A stretch of 9,913 nucleotides of DNA from Dehalococcoidia bacterium (GCA_030615305.1 JAUWZL010000020.1:1-9913), one strand, 5' to 3'; shown: positions 1 to 7,275, counted from the first letter of the stretch. Notes: generated from the sequence alone by a model not told the origin. Program-made: numbers and translations.

Positions 1-468
1 GAGCTATACGCTGTAGTCTACCATGCCACCACCACCAGCCTTGAGCCGGGGCGGCGACCCATTGCTAGAGGTAAGGATGAAGAAAGCGAGGAGGCAATCT
101 ACCGTACCAGCCCCCAGCTTACCAAACTGCTCAAAAGCGAGTTTGGCGCCCTGGTGGTCGGGCACAAGGCTGGTGATAAAATCTACCACTACCTGCCACC
201 CAAACCGGCCCGCATCCATAGCTTTGTTTACCTGTGCCCACCGGAAGAGGTAAGGGATTTCAGCCAGTCCTTTAGCTTCCTTAATATTCTGCTCAATACC
301 AATCTTCCGCTTCCTCGGGACGAGCTTATTGCCGCCTGTCTGCGCCAGATGAGCCAGGTACAGGAAGACCGTCATGCCTTTTTGGTAGCTGCCGGTAAGC
401 AGTTAGCCACTCTACTCAGCGGTGACTTTAACCAGCTAGGAGCTATTCTGGAGAGAATGAGACAATGA
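1..468 (+). CDS. C-terminal part of an unrecognised protein encoded just upstream of herA (5' end outside window)
   Basis: The reading frame is open from base 1 to a TGA at 466-468, giving 155 visible residues; the true start lies outside the window. I do not recognise the family. The visible part has a segment rich in charged residues, then a stretch reading GHKAGDKIYHYLPPKPARIH, then mostly helical-looking sequence with DELIAACLR and FLVAAGKQLATLL motifs. It ends in ILERMRQ. No membrane segment or signal is seen. The stop codon overlaps the start of the HerA gene (ATGA), so the two are almost certainly co-translated and may work together. In many prokaryotes HerA is paired with the nuclease NurA. 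I cannot see NurA motifs in this C-terminal part, so a NurA identity is neither shown nor excluded. Internal GTG 154 is not needed as a start, because the frame continues upstream. Confidence 0.8.
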   Translation, partial: ELYAVVYHATTTSLEPGRRPIARGKDEESEEAIYRTSPQLTKLLKSEFGALVVGHKAGDKIYHYLPPKPARIHSFVYLCPPEEVRDFSQSFSFLNILLNTNLPLPRDELIAACLRQMSQVQEDRHAFLVAAGKQLATLLSGDFNQLGAILERMRQ

Positions 469-2084
469 AACAAGACAATAGTGAACAGAGACTGGGCATT
501 GTCGTCTCCGGCTCACTAAATAAGGGGGTTGAGGTCAGGCTGGATAGCTCGGCCTCGGTTGAGGACATGGCCGTGGGACGCTATGTAACCATTGAGGGAC
601 AAAAGCGTCGTTTCCTGGGCATGGTCACCGATGTCAGCCTGGGGGTAACCGACCCCAAGCTTACCACTACCCCACCAGAAGTTTCTGACCCTTTTATCGC
701 CGAGGTTCTAGCCGGCACCACTACCTATGGTCAGCTCAAGGTGATGCCCATGCTCACTATAGGCGGTGATGTCGCCAATCTAATTGAAGGGCCGCAGCCG
801 GTAAAAACAGTCCCCAGCCACTTCTCGGCTGTCAAACTGGCGGGAGACAGAGACATAGAGCTGGTCTTTGGCAAAGAGGACAAAGAAAGGTTCTGGATTG
901 GCAACCCCCTGGATATGGAGACCAAGCTGTGCCTCAACCTGGCCGAGCTGGTCAAGCGTTCCAATGGCATCTTTGGCAAGAGTGGCACCGGCAAGACCTT
1001 CCTCACCAGAATGCTGCTCATCGGCATGCTGCAAAAGAGTACTTGCGTAAACCTGGTCTTTGACATGCACAGCGAGTATGGCTGGGAGGGTAGCAGTGAG
1101 CGGGGGCGCACAGTTAAAGCCCTAAAGCAGCTCTTCCCATCAAAAGTAGCCGTATTTACCCTGGATGAGGAGACTTCAAGGCGGCGCAAGGTGAGCACAG
1201 ACTTTGTCGTCAAAGTGGGCTATGACGAAATAGAACCTGAGGACATGTTACTGTTACGCCAGACCCTGAACCTGACTGAACCGGCTATTGAAGCCGTCTA
1301 TCAGATGCGTCGGAGGTTCGGTAGAGACTGGCTAATGCATACTTCAGAGCTGGATGACTCCGATGGGACCAGAGAGCTATTGCATGAGTTAAATATACAC
1401 GAGAGCACCTTTCAGAACCTACAGCGAGGGCTTAACACTATCCGGCGGCTGCCTTTTATAGAGCGGCACGCCCCCCAAAAAGCGGTACAGCAGGTCCTTG
1501 AGTACCTTGACCGGGGTATAAATGTAGTCCTGGAATTTGGCCGATATACTGACATTACCGCCTATATCCTGGTAGCCAACCTGCTCACCCGCCGCATCTA
1601 CTCTCAATACCGGGAGAGAACGGAAAGGGCGATGGCTGAAGATACGGCACCTCCCACCCCTCTGGTCATCACTATTGAGGAGGCGCACAAATTCCTTAAC
1701 CCTGAGGTAGCCAGGCAAACCATATTCGGCACTATTGCCCGCGAAATGCGCAAATATAATGCCACCCTGCTGGTAATTGACCAGCGCCCCAGTGATATTG
1801 ACGATGAGGTTATGTCCCAGCTGGGAACCAAGATAACCTGTCTTCTGGACAACGAGAAAGACAGGGACAGTGTGCTGGCCGGTGTCTCCGGCAAGAGCGA
1901 ACTTAAATCAGTGCTGGCCAAGCTGGCGGCCAAACAGCAGGCACTCATCTTCGGTCATGCCGTGCCCATGCCGGTGGCCTTCCAGCCCCGTGAATATGGC
2001 TCCGCTGAGTCTTATAAAGGCTTCACAACCACCGAGGTGAGCGATGACCAAGCAGAAAAAGACATTGAAGAGCTCTGGGACTAA
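465..2084 (+). CDS. herA: HerA-like DNA-translocating ATPase (HAS-barrel plus FtsK/HerA RecA-like domain)
   Basis: This is a 539-residue ATPase of the HerA/FtsK superfamily, a hexameric DNA pump that in characterised members drives DNA end resection with a partner nuclease. Residues about 8-95 fit the N-terminal HAS-barrel, including GRYVTIEG and FLGMVTDV. The ATPase core shows Walker A GKSGTGKT at residues 171-178, Walker B ending in the acidic pair of VITIEEAH (401-408), and the conserved IDQRPSDID sensor/arginine segment at about 438-446. The C-terminus (DDQAEKDIEELWD) resembles the exchange brace seen in HerA. Length is normal for the family. ATG 465 has a good ribosome site, GGAGAG at 450-455, nine bases upstream, and overlaps the stop of the preceding gene. 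The partner is inferred from position to be that upstream gene. A general DUF87 ATPase with another role is possible, but the domain order favours HerA. Confidence 0.93.
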   Translation: MKQDNSEQRLGIVVSGSLNKGVEVRLDSSASVEDMAVGRYVTIEGQKRRFLGMVTDVSLGVTDPKLTTTPPEVSDPFIAEVLAGTTTYGQLKVMPMLTIGGDVANLIEGPQPVKTVPSHFSAVKLAGDRDIELVFGKEDKERFWIGNPLDMETKLCLNLAELVKRSNGIFGKSGTGKTFLTRMLLIGMLQKSTCVNLVFDMHSEYGWEGSSERGRTVKALKQLFPSKVAVFTLDEETSRRRKVSTDFVVKVGYDEIEPEDMLLLRQTLNLTEPAIEAVYQMRRRFGRDWLMHTSELDDSDGTRELLHELNIHESTFQNLQRGLNTIRRLPFIERHAPQKAVQQVLEYLDRGINVVLEFGRYTDITAYILVANLLTRRIYSQYRERTERAMAEDTAPPTPLVITIEEAHKFLNPEVARQTIFGTIAREMRKYNATLLVIDQRPSDIDDEVMSQLGTKITCLLDNEKDRDSVLAGVSGKSELKSVLAKLAAKQQALIFGHAVPMPVAFQPREYGSAESYKGFTTTEVSDDQAEKDIEELWD

Positions 2085-2105
2085 AGATTAGGAGGTTAGT
2101 CAGAG

Positions 2106-2529
2106 ATAAAAAAAAGAAAGATTGGTCTGGCCCTAGGTGGCGGTGCCGCCAGAGGTCTGGCTCACATCGGTGTGCTGGAAGTCCTGGAAAGGGAGGAAAT
2201 CCCTATTGATATGATTGCTGGCACCAGTGCCGGCGCGGCTGTCGGTGCCCTTTATGCCCAGGGGAAAAATACCAGGGAGCTAAAGGCGTTAGCCAGAAGC
2301 TGGGATTGGAAGCAACGAGCCCAATATTTTTAATATTATAATGAAGATATTTAGTATAATTAATTCCCAGGTGGTTGAAGCCAGCCTCAGTGGGGCTGAT
2401 GTAATCATTGAACCTCGTATGATAGACATTAGTCAAGCTGACTTCGGTCATGCTGAGGAGTGCATTTTAGAGGGTGGATTGTCCACAATTGACGCTGTTC
2501 TTGAAATAAAAAGGCGGCTAGCCGCCTGA
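2106..2529 (+). pseudogene. Patatin-like phospholipase (RssA-type), internally deleted and lacking a normal start
   Basis: Two pieces of one patatin-family lipase remain. The first, in the frame starting at 2106, has the oxyanion-hole motif GGGAARG and the nucleophile motif GTSAG (Ser about residue 41), then stops at TAA 2331-2333. The second, in another frame from about 2320 to TGA 2527-2529, reads [17 protein letters not shown] followed by VVEASLSGADVIIEP, which is typical of the patatin C-terminus. The middle, normally holding the catalytic Asp of the DG(A/G) motif, is absent. From usual family length I estimate roughly 110-160 residues lost, with the junction near 2315-2325 and a frame change. 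Where a start is expected, 10 bases after GGAGG (2091-2095), there is ATA instead of ATG, and an in-frame TAG at 2097-2099 blocks any longer reading. The gene follows herA by 21 bases and was probably once in its operon. It cannot give a working enzyme as read. Confidence 0.85.
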
Positions 2530-2534
2530 TTTTT
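2510..2534 (+). terminator. Putative intrinsic terminator at the end of the patatin remnant
   Basis: A perfect 16-base palindrome, AGGCGGCTAGCCGCCT (2512-2527), overlaps the stop codon of the patatin remnant and is followed by TTTTT (2530-2534), with A residues in front. It can form a GC-rich stem of about six pairs with a CTAG loop. It would end transcription of the herA unit before the tRNA gene. Confidence 0.6.
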
Positions 2535-2568
2535 ATCTACCTGGTTAGCTGAAGAAGGCTGGAATAAA

Positions 2569-2598
2569 TTGCGAATAAGATACCAGCGTTGCTATAAT
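2569..2598 (+). promoter_or_regulatory. Promoter of the tRNA-Ala gene
   Basis: A -35 like TTGCGA (2569-2574) and a perfect -10 TATAAT (2593-2598) are separated by 18 bases. Transcription would start near 2605, a few bases before the mature tRNA 5' end at 2608. The position and the perfect -10 support a dedicated sigma-70-type promoter. Confidence 0.7.
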
Positions 2599-2607
2599 AA
2601 TCTTCAT

Positions 2608-2683
2608 GGGGCTGTAGCTCAGATGGGAGAGCGCCTCCTTTGCACGGAGGAGGTCAGGAGTTCGAGTCTCCTCAGCTCCACCA
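2608..2683 (+). tRNA. tRNA-Ala (anticodon UGC), CCA encoded
   Basis: The 76-base sequence folds as a standard tRNA. A seven-pair acceptor stem is formed by GGGGCTG (2608-2614) and CAGCTCC (2673-2679), with one G-T pair. There is a D-arm with AGCTCAGATGGGAGAGC, an anticodon stem CCTCC/GGAGG (2634-2638 and 2646-2650), and a TTCGAGT T-loop. The seven-base anticodon loop places TGC at 2641-2643, which reads alanine GCN codons. The discriminator is A2680, and CCA is encoded at 2681-2683. It stands alone between its own promoter and terminator, not in an rRNA operon within this window. Confidence 0.97.
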
Positions 2684-2696
2684 AAGGGGTTACAAT

Positions 2697-2720
2697 AGGC
2701 AGAACTTCTGCTTGTTTTTT
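2697..2720 (+). terminator. Intrinsic terminator downstream of tRNA-Ala
   Basis: AGGCAGA (2697-2703) pairs with TCTGCTT (2707-2713) across an ACT loop, giving seven pairs with one G-T. TTTTTT follows at 2715-2720. It lies 14 bases beyond the CCA end, completing a one-gene tRNA transcription unit. Confidence 0.75.
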
Positions 2721-2830
2721 CTCCTCGCGTCTCGTGCCATTGTCGCTGAGGATGCATAGCGGCGGTTCCTACCTTACGGAAACTAGATAAGGGCCACCTG
2801 CTGGCGCGTGAAGCAACACATAAGCAGGGA

Positions 2831-4309
2831 ATGGACAAAAATATGGGTATGTATTCCTGTATTAAGAAAAGAATGCCTGCTCTTTTCTCTGTCCACCCGA
2901 CACCCAGAATCCTGCTTTTTTTCTTTGCCGTACCTATTAAGATTGCTGCGTCAGCGCTGTCAGGTATCGGCTTCGTTTGGCATAATTCCGCCCTGATGAT
3001 GGTAGGCGGCGCTGTTTGGCTGGCTTGGTTCGCCGTCCTGTTTCTAATAGCCGTGCCGTCAACAGACCGACTCTTTCAAAATCAGATGCGCTGGCTCAAG
3101 ACGGCCGCAGTGACTATCTTTGTCATTCTCCTTGTAGCAGGGCTTTTAGAGTTCGTGGCGGTATCTGCTATTGGCCTAGGGTCGTTCCAGACTGACCGAT
3201 TGGATGAAAAGACATCCCAACTAATTACCTCTTTTGAACGTGTTTTCGCCTACAACGATACTATTGCTCTCTGCCATCAAGCCACTGAAAACCTCATAGA
3301 AGGGGATAATCCCTATGCCAAAGCCAATATCGTTAGTGCTATGATTAAATTCAATGGCTCTTTTGACAAATTGACTCCGTTACGAGAAGGCAGGTTTGCC
3401 GAGGTGTTTCCCTATCCAGAGACAGACGAGCTGGAACAGTTGTGGCAAGAAGCATCAAAAACTCCTGAACAGGTACCTCCCGAACTCGAATCTAAGCTGT
3501 GCTATCCTGCCGGCTGCTTTCTGTTGCCGGCTCCCTTTGTCCTGCTGGGTATGGATGACCTCAGGCTGGTCTACCCTCTCTTTATTCTGCCGGCACTGGC
3601 TTATGTCGTGTTGCGCACCCCGCGGAATATGCGGCTCCTTTTTATAGCTGCCCTTCTTATCAGCCTGGAGCTTTGGAATGGGGTAGCCGCCTGTGAGACA
3701 GGAAGCCTGTATTTTCCCTTCCTGCTCCTGGCCTGGGTACTGCCCAGAAGGCACCTATGGCTGTCTGCCCTGTTCATGGGCATAGCCATAACCATCAAGC
3801 AAGTAGCCTGGTTCTTCATACCGTTTTATCTAATCCTGGTGTTCAGGACAATGGGACTAAAAAGACTGCTGCCGGTCCTAGCCATTGTTTTCGGGGTATT
3901 CTTGGTGATCAACGTGCCCTTCATTGCCAGTGACCCAAAGCTCTGGATAACCTCAATCCTGGCCCCCATGACGGACAACCTGTTCCCGTTGGGCGTCGGC
4001 ATTATTACCCTGGTTACCGGGGGGTTTTTAGAAATTCAATCGCCGCTGATATTCAGTGTGTTGGAGCTTTTCATCGCAGCCTTGGCCATTATCTGGTATT
4101 TCCGCTACTGCCCCCGCTATCCCCATACCGGGCCTCTTTTGGCCGTCCTGCCACTATTCTTTGCCTGGCGCAGCCTCTGGCCCTATTTTTTCTATGCTGA
4201 TGTCATAATTCTGGCGGCTGTTATAATAAACGAGTACGGTGCAAAATCACCTGAGCAGCTTAGTGCCGCTCTTGCACCATCAAGAAATGAACAGGTGATA
4301 TCCGGTTAA
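2831..4309 (+). CDS. Polytopic membrane protein, GT-C-like glycosyltransferase (DUF2029/GT87-type)
   Basis: This 492-residue protein has about ten or more hydrophobic segments, for example near 27-48, 52-74, 91-115, 246-262, 313-337, 345-366, 405-423 and 451-467. A large soluble loop lies at about 116-222. The loop carries GDNPY (158-162) and is followed by CYPAG (224-228). A negatively placed loop with NPY, a later Y-P motif and a lysine in a membrane-edge helix (IKQ, 322-324) are features I associate with GT-C enzymes of the DUF2029/GT87 group, which use polyprenyl-phosphate sugars outside the membrane. This assignment is from motif resemblance and topology only; donor and acceptor are unknown. 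The start is uncertain: GGGA abuts ATG 2831, and the in-frame ATG 2843 has better spacing (12 bases). It lies upstream of plsY and a GT2 gene on the same strand but 120-odd bases away, so it may be a separate unit. Confidence 0.7.
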   Translation: MDKNMGMYSCIKKRMPALFSVHPTPRILLFFFAVPIKIAASALSGIGFVWHNSALMMVGGAVWLAWFAVLFLIAVPSTDRLFQNQMRWLKTAAVTIFVILLVAGLLEFVAVSAIGLGSFQTDRLDEKTSQLITSFERVFAYNDTIALCHQATENLIEGDNPYAKANIVSAMIKFNGSFDKLTPLREGRFAEVFPYPETDELEQLWQEASKTPEQVPPELESKLCYPAGCFLLPAPFVLLGMDDLRLVYPLFILPALAYVVLRTPRNMRLLFIAALLISLELWNGVAACETGSLYFPFLLLAWVLPRRHLWLSALFMGIAITIKQVAWFFIPFYLILVFRTMGLKRLLPVLAIVFGVFLVINVPFIASDPKLWITSILAPMTDNLFPLGVGIITLVTGGFLEIQSPLIFSVLELFIAALAIIWYFRYCPRYPHTGPLLAVLPLFFAWRSLWPYFFYADVIILAAVIINEYGAKSPEQLSAALAPSRNEQVISG

Positions 4310-4383
4310 GATTACTAAAGTCGGCGTTAGGCATCCGTAATCTTTTACATTTTTATGTTAGAAAAGTTATGGATGATATTGTA

Positions 4384-4404
4384 ATACCAAGAGCTATATG
4401 GTAT
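4384..4404. repeat. Short inverted repeat ahead of plsY
   Basis: ATACCA (4384-4389) and TGGTAT (4399-4404) form a six-base inverted repeat with a nine-base centre, about 30 bases before the plsY start. A second pair, GATTAC (4310-4315) and GTAATC (4337-4342) followed by TTTT, sits directly after the preceding gene and could be a weak terminator. Either could be chance; no function is shown. Confidence 0.25.
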
Positions 4405-4435
4405 CTTAGGGGCTGCGGTTTTTAAAATTGCTGTG

Positions 4436-5059
4436 ATGGAAGTCTTTTACTCTGCATTATTGGTTATAGCTGCCTTTTGGCTGGGTGCCTGCCCCTTTTC
4501 GGTATGGGTTGGGCGCTGGCTCCTGGGTAAAGATATAACAATTTACGGGGACGGCAATCCCGGTGCGGCTAATGTTTTTCGGGCCGGGAATGTTAAGATA
4601 GGCCTATTTGCCGTGCTTCTGGATATAGTCAAGGGCATCCCTTTTGTCTTCATAGCCTATGCTATCTTTGATCTACCCATGGGAGTAGTTATAGCCGTCG
4701 GGCTCAGCGCTATACTAGGACATGCCTTCTCCCCGCTGCTGCGGTTTAAAGGCGGTAAGTCAGTAGCGGTTACCTTTGGTGTCATCATAGCGATGCCCCA
4801 GTTCGACATGCTGTTTGTTTTTACCCTCCTTACTGTATTAGGTTTTCTCTTCATAGAACAACATCCTTGGACGGTAATGCCCGGTCCGGTAGGCTCGTTG
4901 ACCTACTTGTTCATTACTAGGGGAGGTTCTTGGGAATCACTGTTTATGCTGTGTGTACTGGCATTATTCATAATAAAGCAGTATGATGGGCTGCGGACTG
5001 TCCCCAGATTTAAGGTAAAACTTATCAACTGGCTTCAGTCAAGCAGGCGGGAAACATAA
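4436..5059 (+). CDS. plsY: Glycerol-3-phosphate acyltransferase PlsY, divergent paralogue
   Basis: PlsY moves an acyl group from acyl-phosphate to glycerol-3-phosphate at the inner membrane, the first acylation in phospholipid synthesis. The 207-residue protein has the usual small multi-span layout. Family motifs are clear: GDGNPGAANVFR (about residues 38-49), corresponding to the usual GSGNxGATN motif, and LGHAFSPLLRFKGGKSVAV, corresponding to LGHxFSPFLRFKGGKGVAT. Differences from the common form are A for T in GAAN, S for G in GGKS, and CPF where the first motif usually has SIP-like residues. This suggests a paralogue with altered substrate use. The start is GTG 4433 or the adjacent ATG 4436; ATG is chosen, although no strong ribosome site is visible. 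The GT2 gene follows after 23 bases, so the two are probably co-transcribed and may act on one lipid. Confidence 0.9.
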   Translation: MEVFYSALLVIAAFWLGACPFSVWVGRWLLGKDITIYGDGNPGAANVFRAGNVKIGLFAVLLDIVKGIPFVFIAYAIFDLPMGVVIAVGLSAILGHAFSPLLRFKGGKSVAVTFGVIIAMPQFDMLFVFTLLTVLGFLFIEQHPWTVMPGPVGSLTYLFITRGGSWESLFMLCVLALFIIKQYDGLRTVPRFKVKLINWLQSSRRET

Positions 5060-5082
5060 CTTACTAACAGCGGATTGAGGGC

Positions 5083-6231
5083 ATGCTATACCAATTAATA
5101 ATAGCCGCCGGTCTGTTTAGCTTTATGCTTAATCTTATCCTTAACCTGAGAAGCCTCAAGGTGCCGCGGTGGGATAGCAAAATACCTGAGCCGGCACCTC
5201 TTATCTCCGTCCTTATACCAGCCAGGGATGAAGAGGCAAATATAACAGCCTGTCTGGAGTCCCTGCAGAAACAGGACTACCCCAATTTTGAGATTCTGGT
5301 GCTGGACGATAACTCGTCGGATAATACAGCTACCATTGTGAGACGGATAGCCGCTAAGGACGACCGAATCCAACTATTTGGTGGGCAACCCCTTCGTCAA
5401 GGCTGGGCGGGTAAACCATTTGCCTGCTATCAACTGGCTAAGAAGGCCAGGGGTTCCTGGTTGCTTTTTGTTGACGCTGATACAACACACGCTCCCCATA
5501 TGTTACGCAGTGTACTTGCCCTGGCCCTTGAGTTAAAACCCTCACTGCTCTCCGGGTTCCCCCGCCAGCTGACGACTTCAATCCCTCAAAAAATAACCGT
5601 CCCAGTTATATACTTTATCATCCTTAGCTTTTTACCCCTGTGGTGGCTCCAGCGCTCTAAAGAACCAAAGCCATCACTGGCCATCGGTCAGTTCCTCCTT
5701 TTTCCCAGTGAGGAATACTGGCGGATTGATGGACATAGGGCAGTAAAGTCGAGGATTCTGGAAGATGTCTGGCTAGGGGCTGAGGTCAACCGGCAGGGTG
5801 GCCGACATATAGCCGTTGATCTATCACCAGTGGTTTCATGCAATATGTACCGGAACCTGGGGGCAATGTGGGAGGGTTTAACTAGGTGTATCTATTCGGT
5901 AGCTGCAATATCTACTTTGGCGCTAGTTGGTCTTATGATAGCTGGTTACCTCCTCTTTCTGGCACCATTCTACTGGCTGTGGAATGAGCTATTAATGGTG
6001 GATGCAACCCTCGTTTTACGCGCCGTTGTTATATCCCATGTAGCCATAATACTGTCTATGCGATGGCTGGTAGACAATCACTTCAAGGCATCAGTGATTT
6101 CCACCCTGCTTCACCCGGTCGGGTTATTATATATCATATTGACCTGCCTTTATGCCGTTGCACAGCAGGTTGTTGGCGCCGGCGTCTGCTGGAAAAACCG
6201 GCTCTATGGTAGGGAATCTACTGTGAAGTAG
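5083..6231 (+). CDS. Membrane-anchored family 2 glycosyltransferase (HpnB/CrtQ-like)
   Basis: This 382-residue GT-A enzyme starts with a membrane helix (about 1-22), followed by the catalytic domain. ISVLIPARDEEANI (41-54) is the nucleotide-binding start, DDNSSDNT (75-82) follows, DAD (131-133) is the metal-binding DxD, and EDVWLG (227-232) carries the catalytic-base ED pair. Hydrophobic segments at about 170-189, 273-300, 310-330 and 338-365 form the membrane part. The arrangement matches GT2 proteins related to the hopanoid-associated HpnB and the carotenoid enzyme CrtQ, so a lipid acceptor is likely; which lipid is not shown. No squalene or carotenoid genes are in the window. ATG 5083 is the only standard start in the region, though GAGGG (5077-5081) is only one base away, unusually close. 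Placed 23 bases after plsY, it looks like the second gene of that operon. Confidence 0.88.
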   Translation: MLYQLIIAAGLFSFMLNLILNLRSLKVPRWDSKIPEPAPLISVLIPARDEEANITACLESLQKQDYPNFEILVLDDNSSDNTATIVRRIAAKDDRIQLFGGQPLRQGWAGKPFACYQLAKKARGSWLLFVDADTTHAPHMLRSVLALALELKPSLLSGFPRQLTTSIPQKITVPVIYFIILSFLPLWWLQRSKEPKPSLAIGQFLLFPSEEYWRIDGHRAVKSRILEDVWLGAEVNRQGGRHIAVDLSPVVSCNMYRNLGAMWEGLTRCIYSVAAISTLALVGLMIAGYLLFLAPFYWLWNELLMVDATLVLRAVVISHVAIILSMRWLVDNHFKASVISTLLHPVGLLYIILTCLYAVAQQVVGAGVCWKNRLYGRESTVK

Positions 6232-6261
6232 ACAACCGATTCATTCTAATCTTTACCGCCT

Positions 6262-6275
6262 TGGTGACGGCACCA
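6262..6275. other. Small hairpin between the convergent GT2 and degV genes
   Basis: TGGTG (6262-6266) pairs with CACCA (6271-6275) around an ACGG loop in the 50-base gap between the two convergent genes. It could slow transcription from either side, but no clear run of T residues follows on either strand, so a terminator role is only a possibility. Confidence 0.25.
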
Positions 6276-6281
6276 GCTCAG

Positions 6282-7157
6282 CTATTTTAACAAATCCAGC
6301 TCAGGGTGAAAGCCGATAAACAAAGTCCCAGGCCCAGACCCATAGCCCATCACCGGGCTGAAGTCACTAATGCTCATACTTAAGCAATTGAAGTTCTGCT
6401 TGAGCAGCTCACTAAACCTTTCTGCCATTTCAGGAGCGTTAGCATGCGTTATCATGAAATGAAGGCTATCTGTTCCAGCCTCATCTCTGATTAAGACAAG
6501 CAACCGCTTAAAGCCGTCTTCCCTCTTCCTTACCCTATCAACAAACACTATCTTACCTTCTTCGGATAAACGATTTATTGGTTTTATGTTAAGCAGAGAG
6601 ACTAGTCTAGCCCCCAGCTTGGACATACGGCCAGTCCGATAAACATAGCGCAAGGTATCAAGCATCATAACGCCGCCCGCCTTCTGCCGCACCTGCTGGA
6701 CAAGACTGACTACCCGGTCCAGGTCAAATCCCTGTGCCACCGCTTTGGCTGCCGCTAAGACAACCAGTCCCTGCGTGCCGGCAACAGCTCTTGAGTCTAA
6801 TACCCGTATGGTGGTCTGGGAGGATTCACTTTTGAAAATGTCTGCCGCCAGGTTGGCCGTCTTAAAAACAGCGCTCAGTGCCGAAGCCAGGGTGATGAAG
6901 AGTATTTCCTGAGACCGGGCACTCAACTGGCGATAAACTTCCATCAACTGACCAGGGGTAATCGCCGAGGTGACAAATCTGTCCGGGTCTTTCCTTAATA
7001 GCTGGTAGGCTTCGGCGGCGCTGATGGTAACACCATCAATATAGGTCTGGCCATCAAACATTATGTTGGCCGCCGGAACTACCTCAATCTGGTGTTTCTC
7101 AGCCAGCTCTTTGGGGATACAGGCGACACTGTCAGTCATAACGACTACCTTTGACAT
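6282..7157 (-). CDS. DegV family protein (fatty-acid-binding, FakB-like)
   Basis: This 291-residue protein is full length for the DegV family, whose studied members bind a fatty acid and, as FakB, present it to the kinase FakA for phosphorylation. The visible marks are TDS (8-10), the TS of VTSAITPGQ (63-64), the serine-rich loop SALS (92-95), DSRAVAGTQG, LRYVYRTGRMSKLG, and the C-terminal GSGPGTLFIGFHPE. The loop usually reading SSGLSGTY is here ASALSAVF, a mild departure that keeps the serine expected near the carboxylate. FakA is not in the window. The minus-strand ATG at 7157 has GGTGG about eight bases upstream. It is transcribed away from the trp operon from a promoter near 7220-7248, and converges with the GT2 gene. 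Acyl-phosphate from a Fak system is the PlsY substrate, so closeness to plsY may be meaningful, but this is inference. Confidence 0.95.
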   Translation of the reverse strand: MSKVVVMTDSVACIPKELAEKHQIEVVPAANIMFDGQTYIDGVTISAAEAYQLLRKDPDRFVTSAITPGQLMEVYRQLSARSQEILFITLASALSAVFKTANLAADIFKSESSQTTIRVLDSRAVAGTQGLVVLAAAKAVAQGFDLDRVVSLVQQVRQKAGGVMMLDTLRYVYRTGRMSKLGARLVSLLNIKPINRLSEEGKIVFVDRVRKREDGFKRLLVLIRDEAGTDSLHFMITHANAPEMAERFSELLKQNFNCLSMSISDFSPVMGYGSGPGTLFIGFHPELDLLK

Positions 7158-7219
7158 TTGATACCACCTTACCTAATCCAGATTGGTTGAGTAACTGCTA
7201 AGTGCTTCCTAGCCTAGCT

Positions 7220-7248
7220 ATGCTAAGTCAGTAGGCTGCCAATGTCAA
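7220..7248 (-). promoter_or_regulatory. Predicted degV promoter
   Basis: Read on the minus strand, a perfect -35 TTGACA (7248-7243) is followed after 17 bases by a -10 like TAGCAT (7225-7220), which matches four of six consensus bases. The ATG lies about 60 bases downstream. It is back to back with the trp promoter. Confidence 0.6.
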
Positions 7249-7261
7249 GCTCCTGGGCGAG

Positions 7262-7275
7262 AATAACATGTTATT
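7262..7275. promoter_or_regulatory. Perfect 14-bp palindrome between divergent promoters
   Basis: AATAACATGTTATT is its own reverse complement and lies five bases before the -35 of the trp promoter and 13 bases before the -35 of the degV promoter. Size, symmetry and place fit a dimeric repressor or activator site that could touch either promoter. No regulator is recognised in the window, and function is inferred. Confidence 0.45.

Noticed and set aside
4..375. Minus-strand 123-residue open frame at the window start
   Set aside because: It is antisense to the coupled gene before herA, which has coherent coding sequence; no family features are seen.
2341..2529. Separate small 62-residue gene
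   Set aside because: Its sequence, and the in-frame sequence just upstream, match a patatin C-terminus, so it is a remnant of the broken gene and has no ribosome site of its own.
2569..2790. Plus-strand open frame across the tRNA and its terminator
   Set aside because: It runs through a structural RNA gene and its terminator, and lacks a ribosome site or a recognisable domain.
2545..2838. Open frame on the minus strand over the tRNA, containing a GGAEETRTPDLLRAK-like string
   Set aside because: It is the well-known false protein produced by translating a tRNA gene in antisense; the tRNA-Ala explains the sequence.
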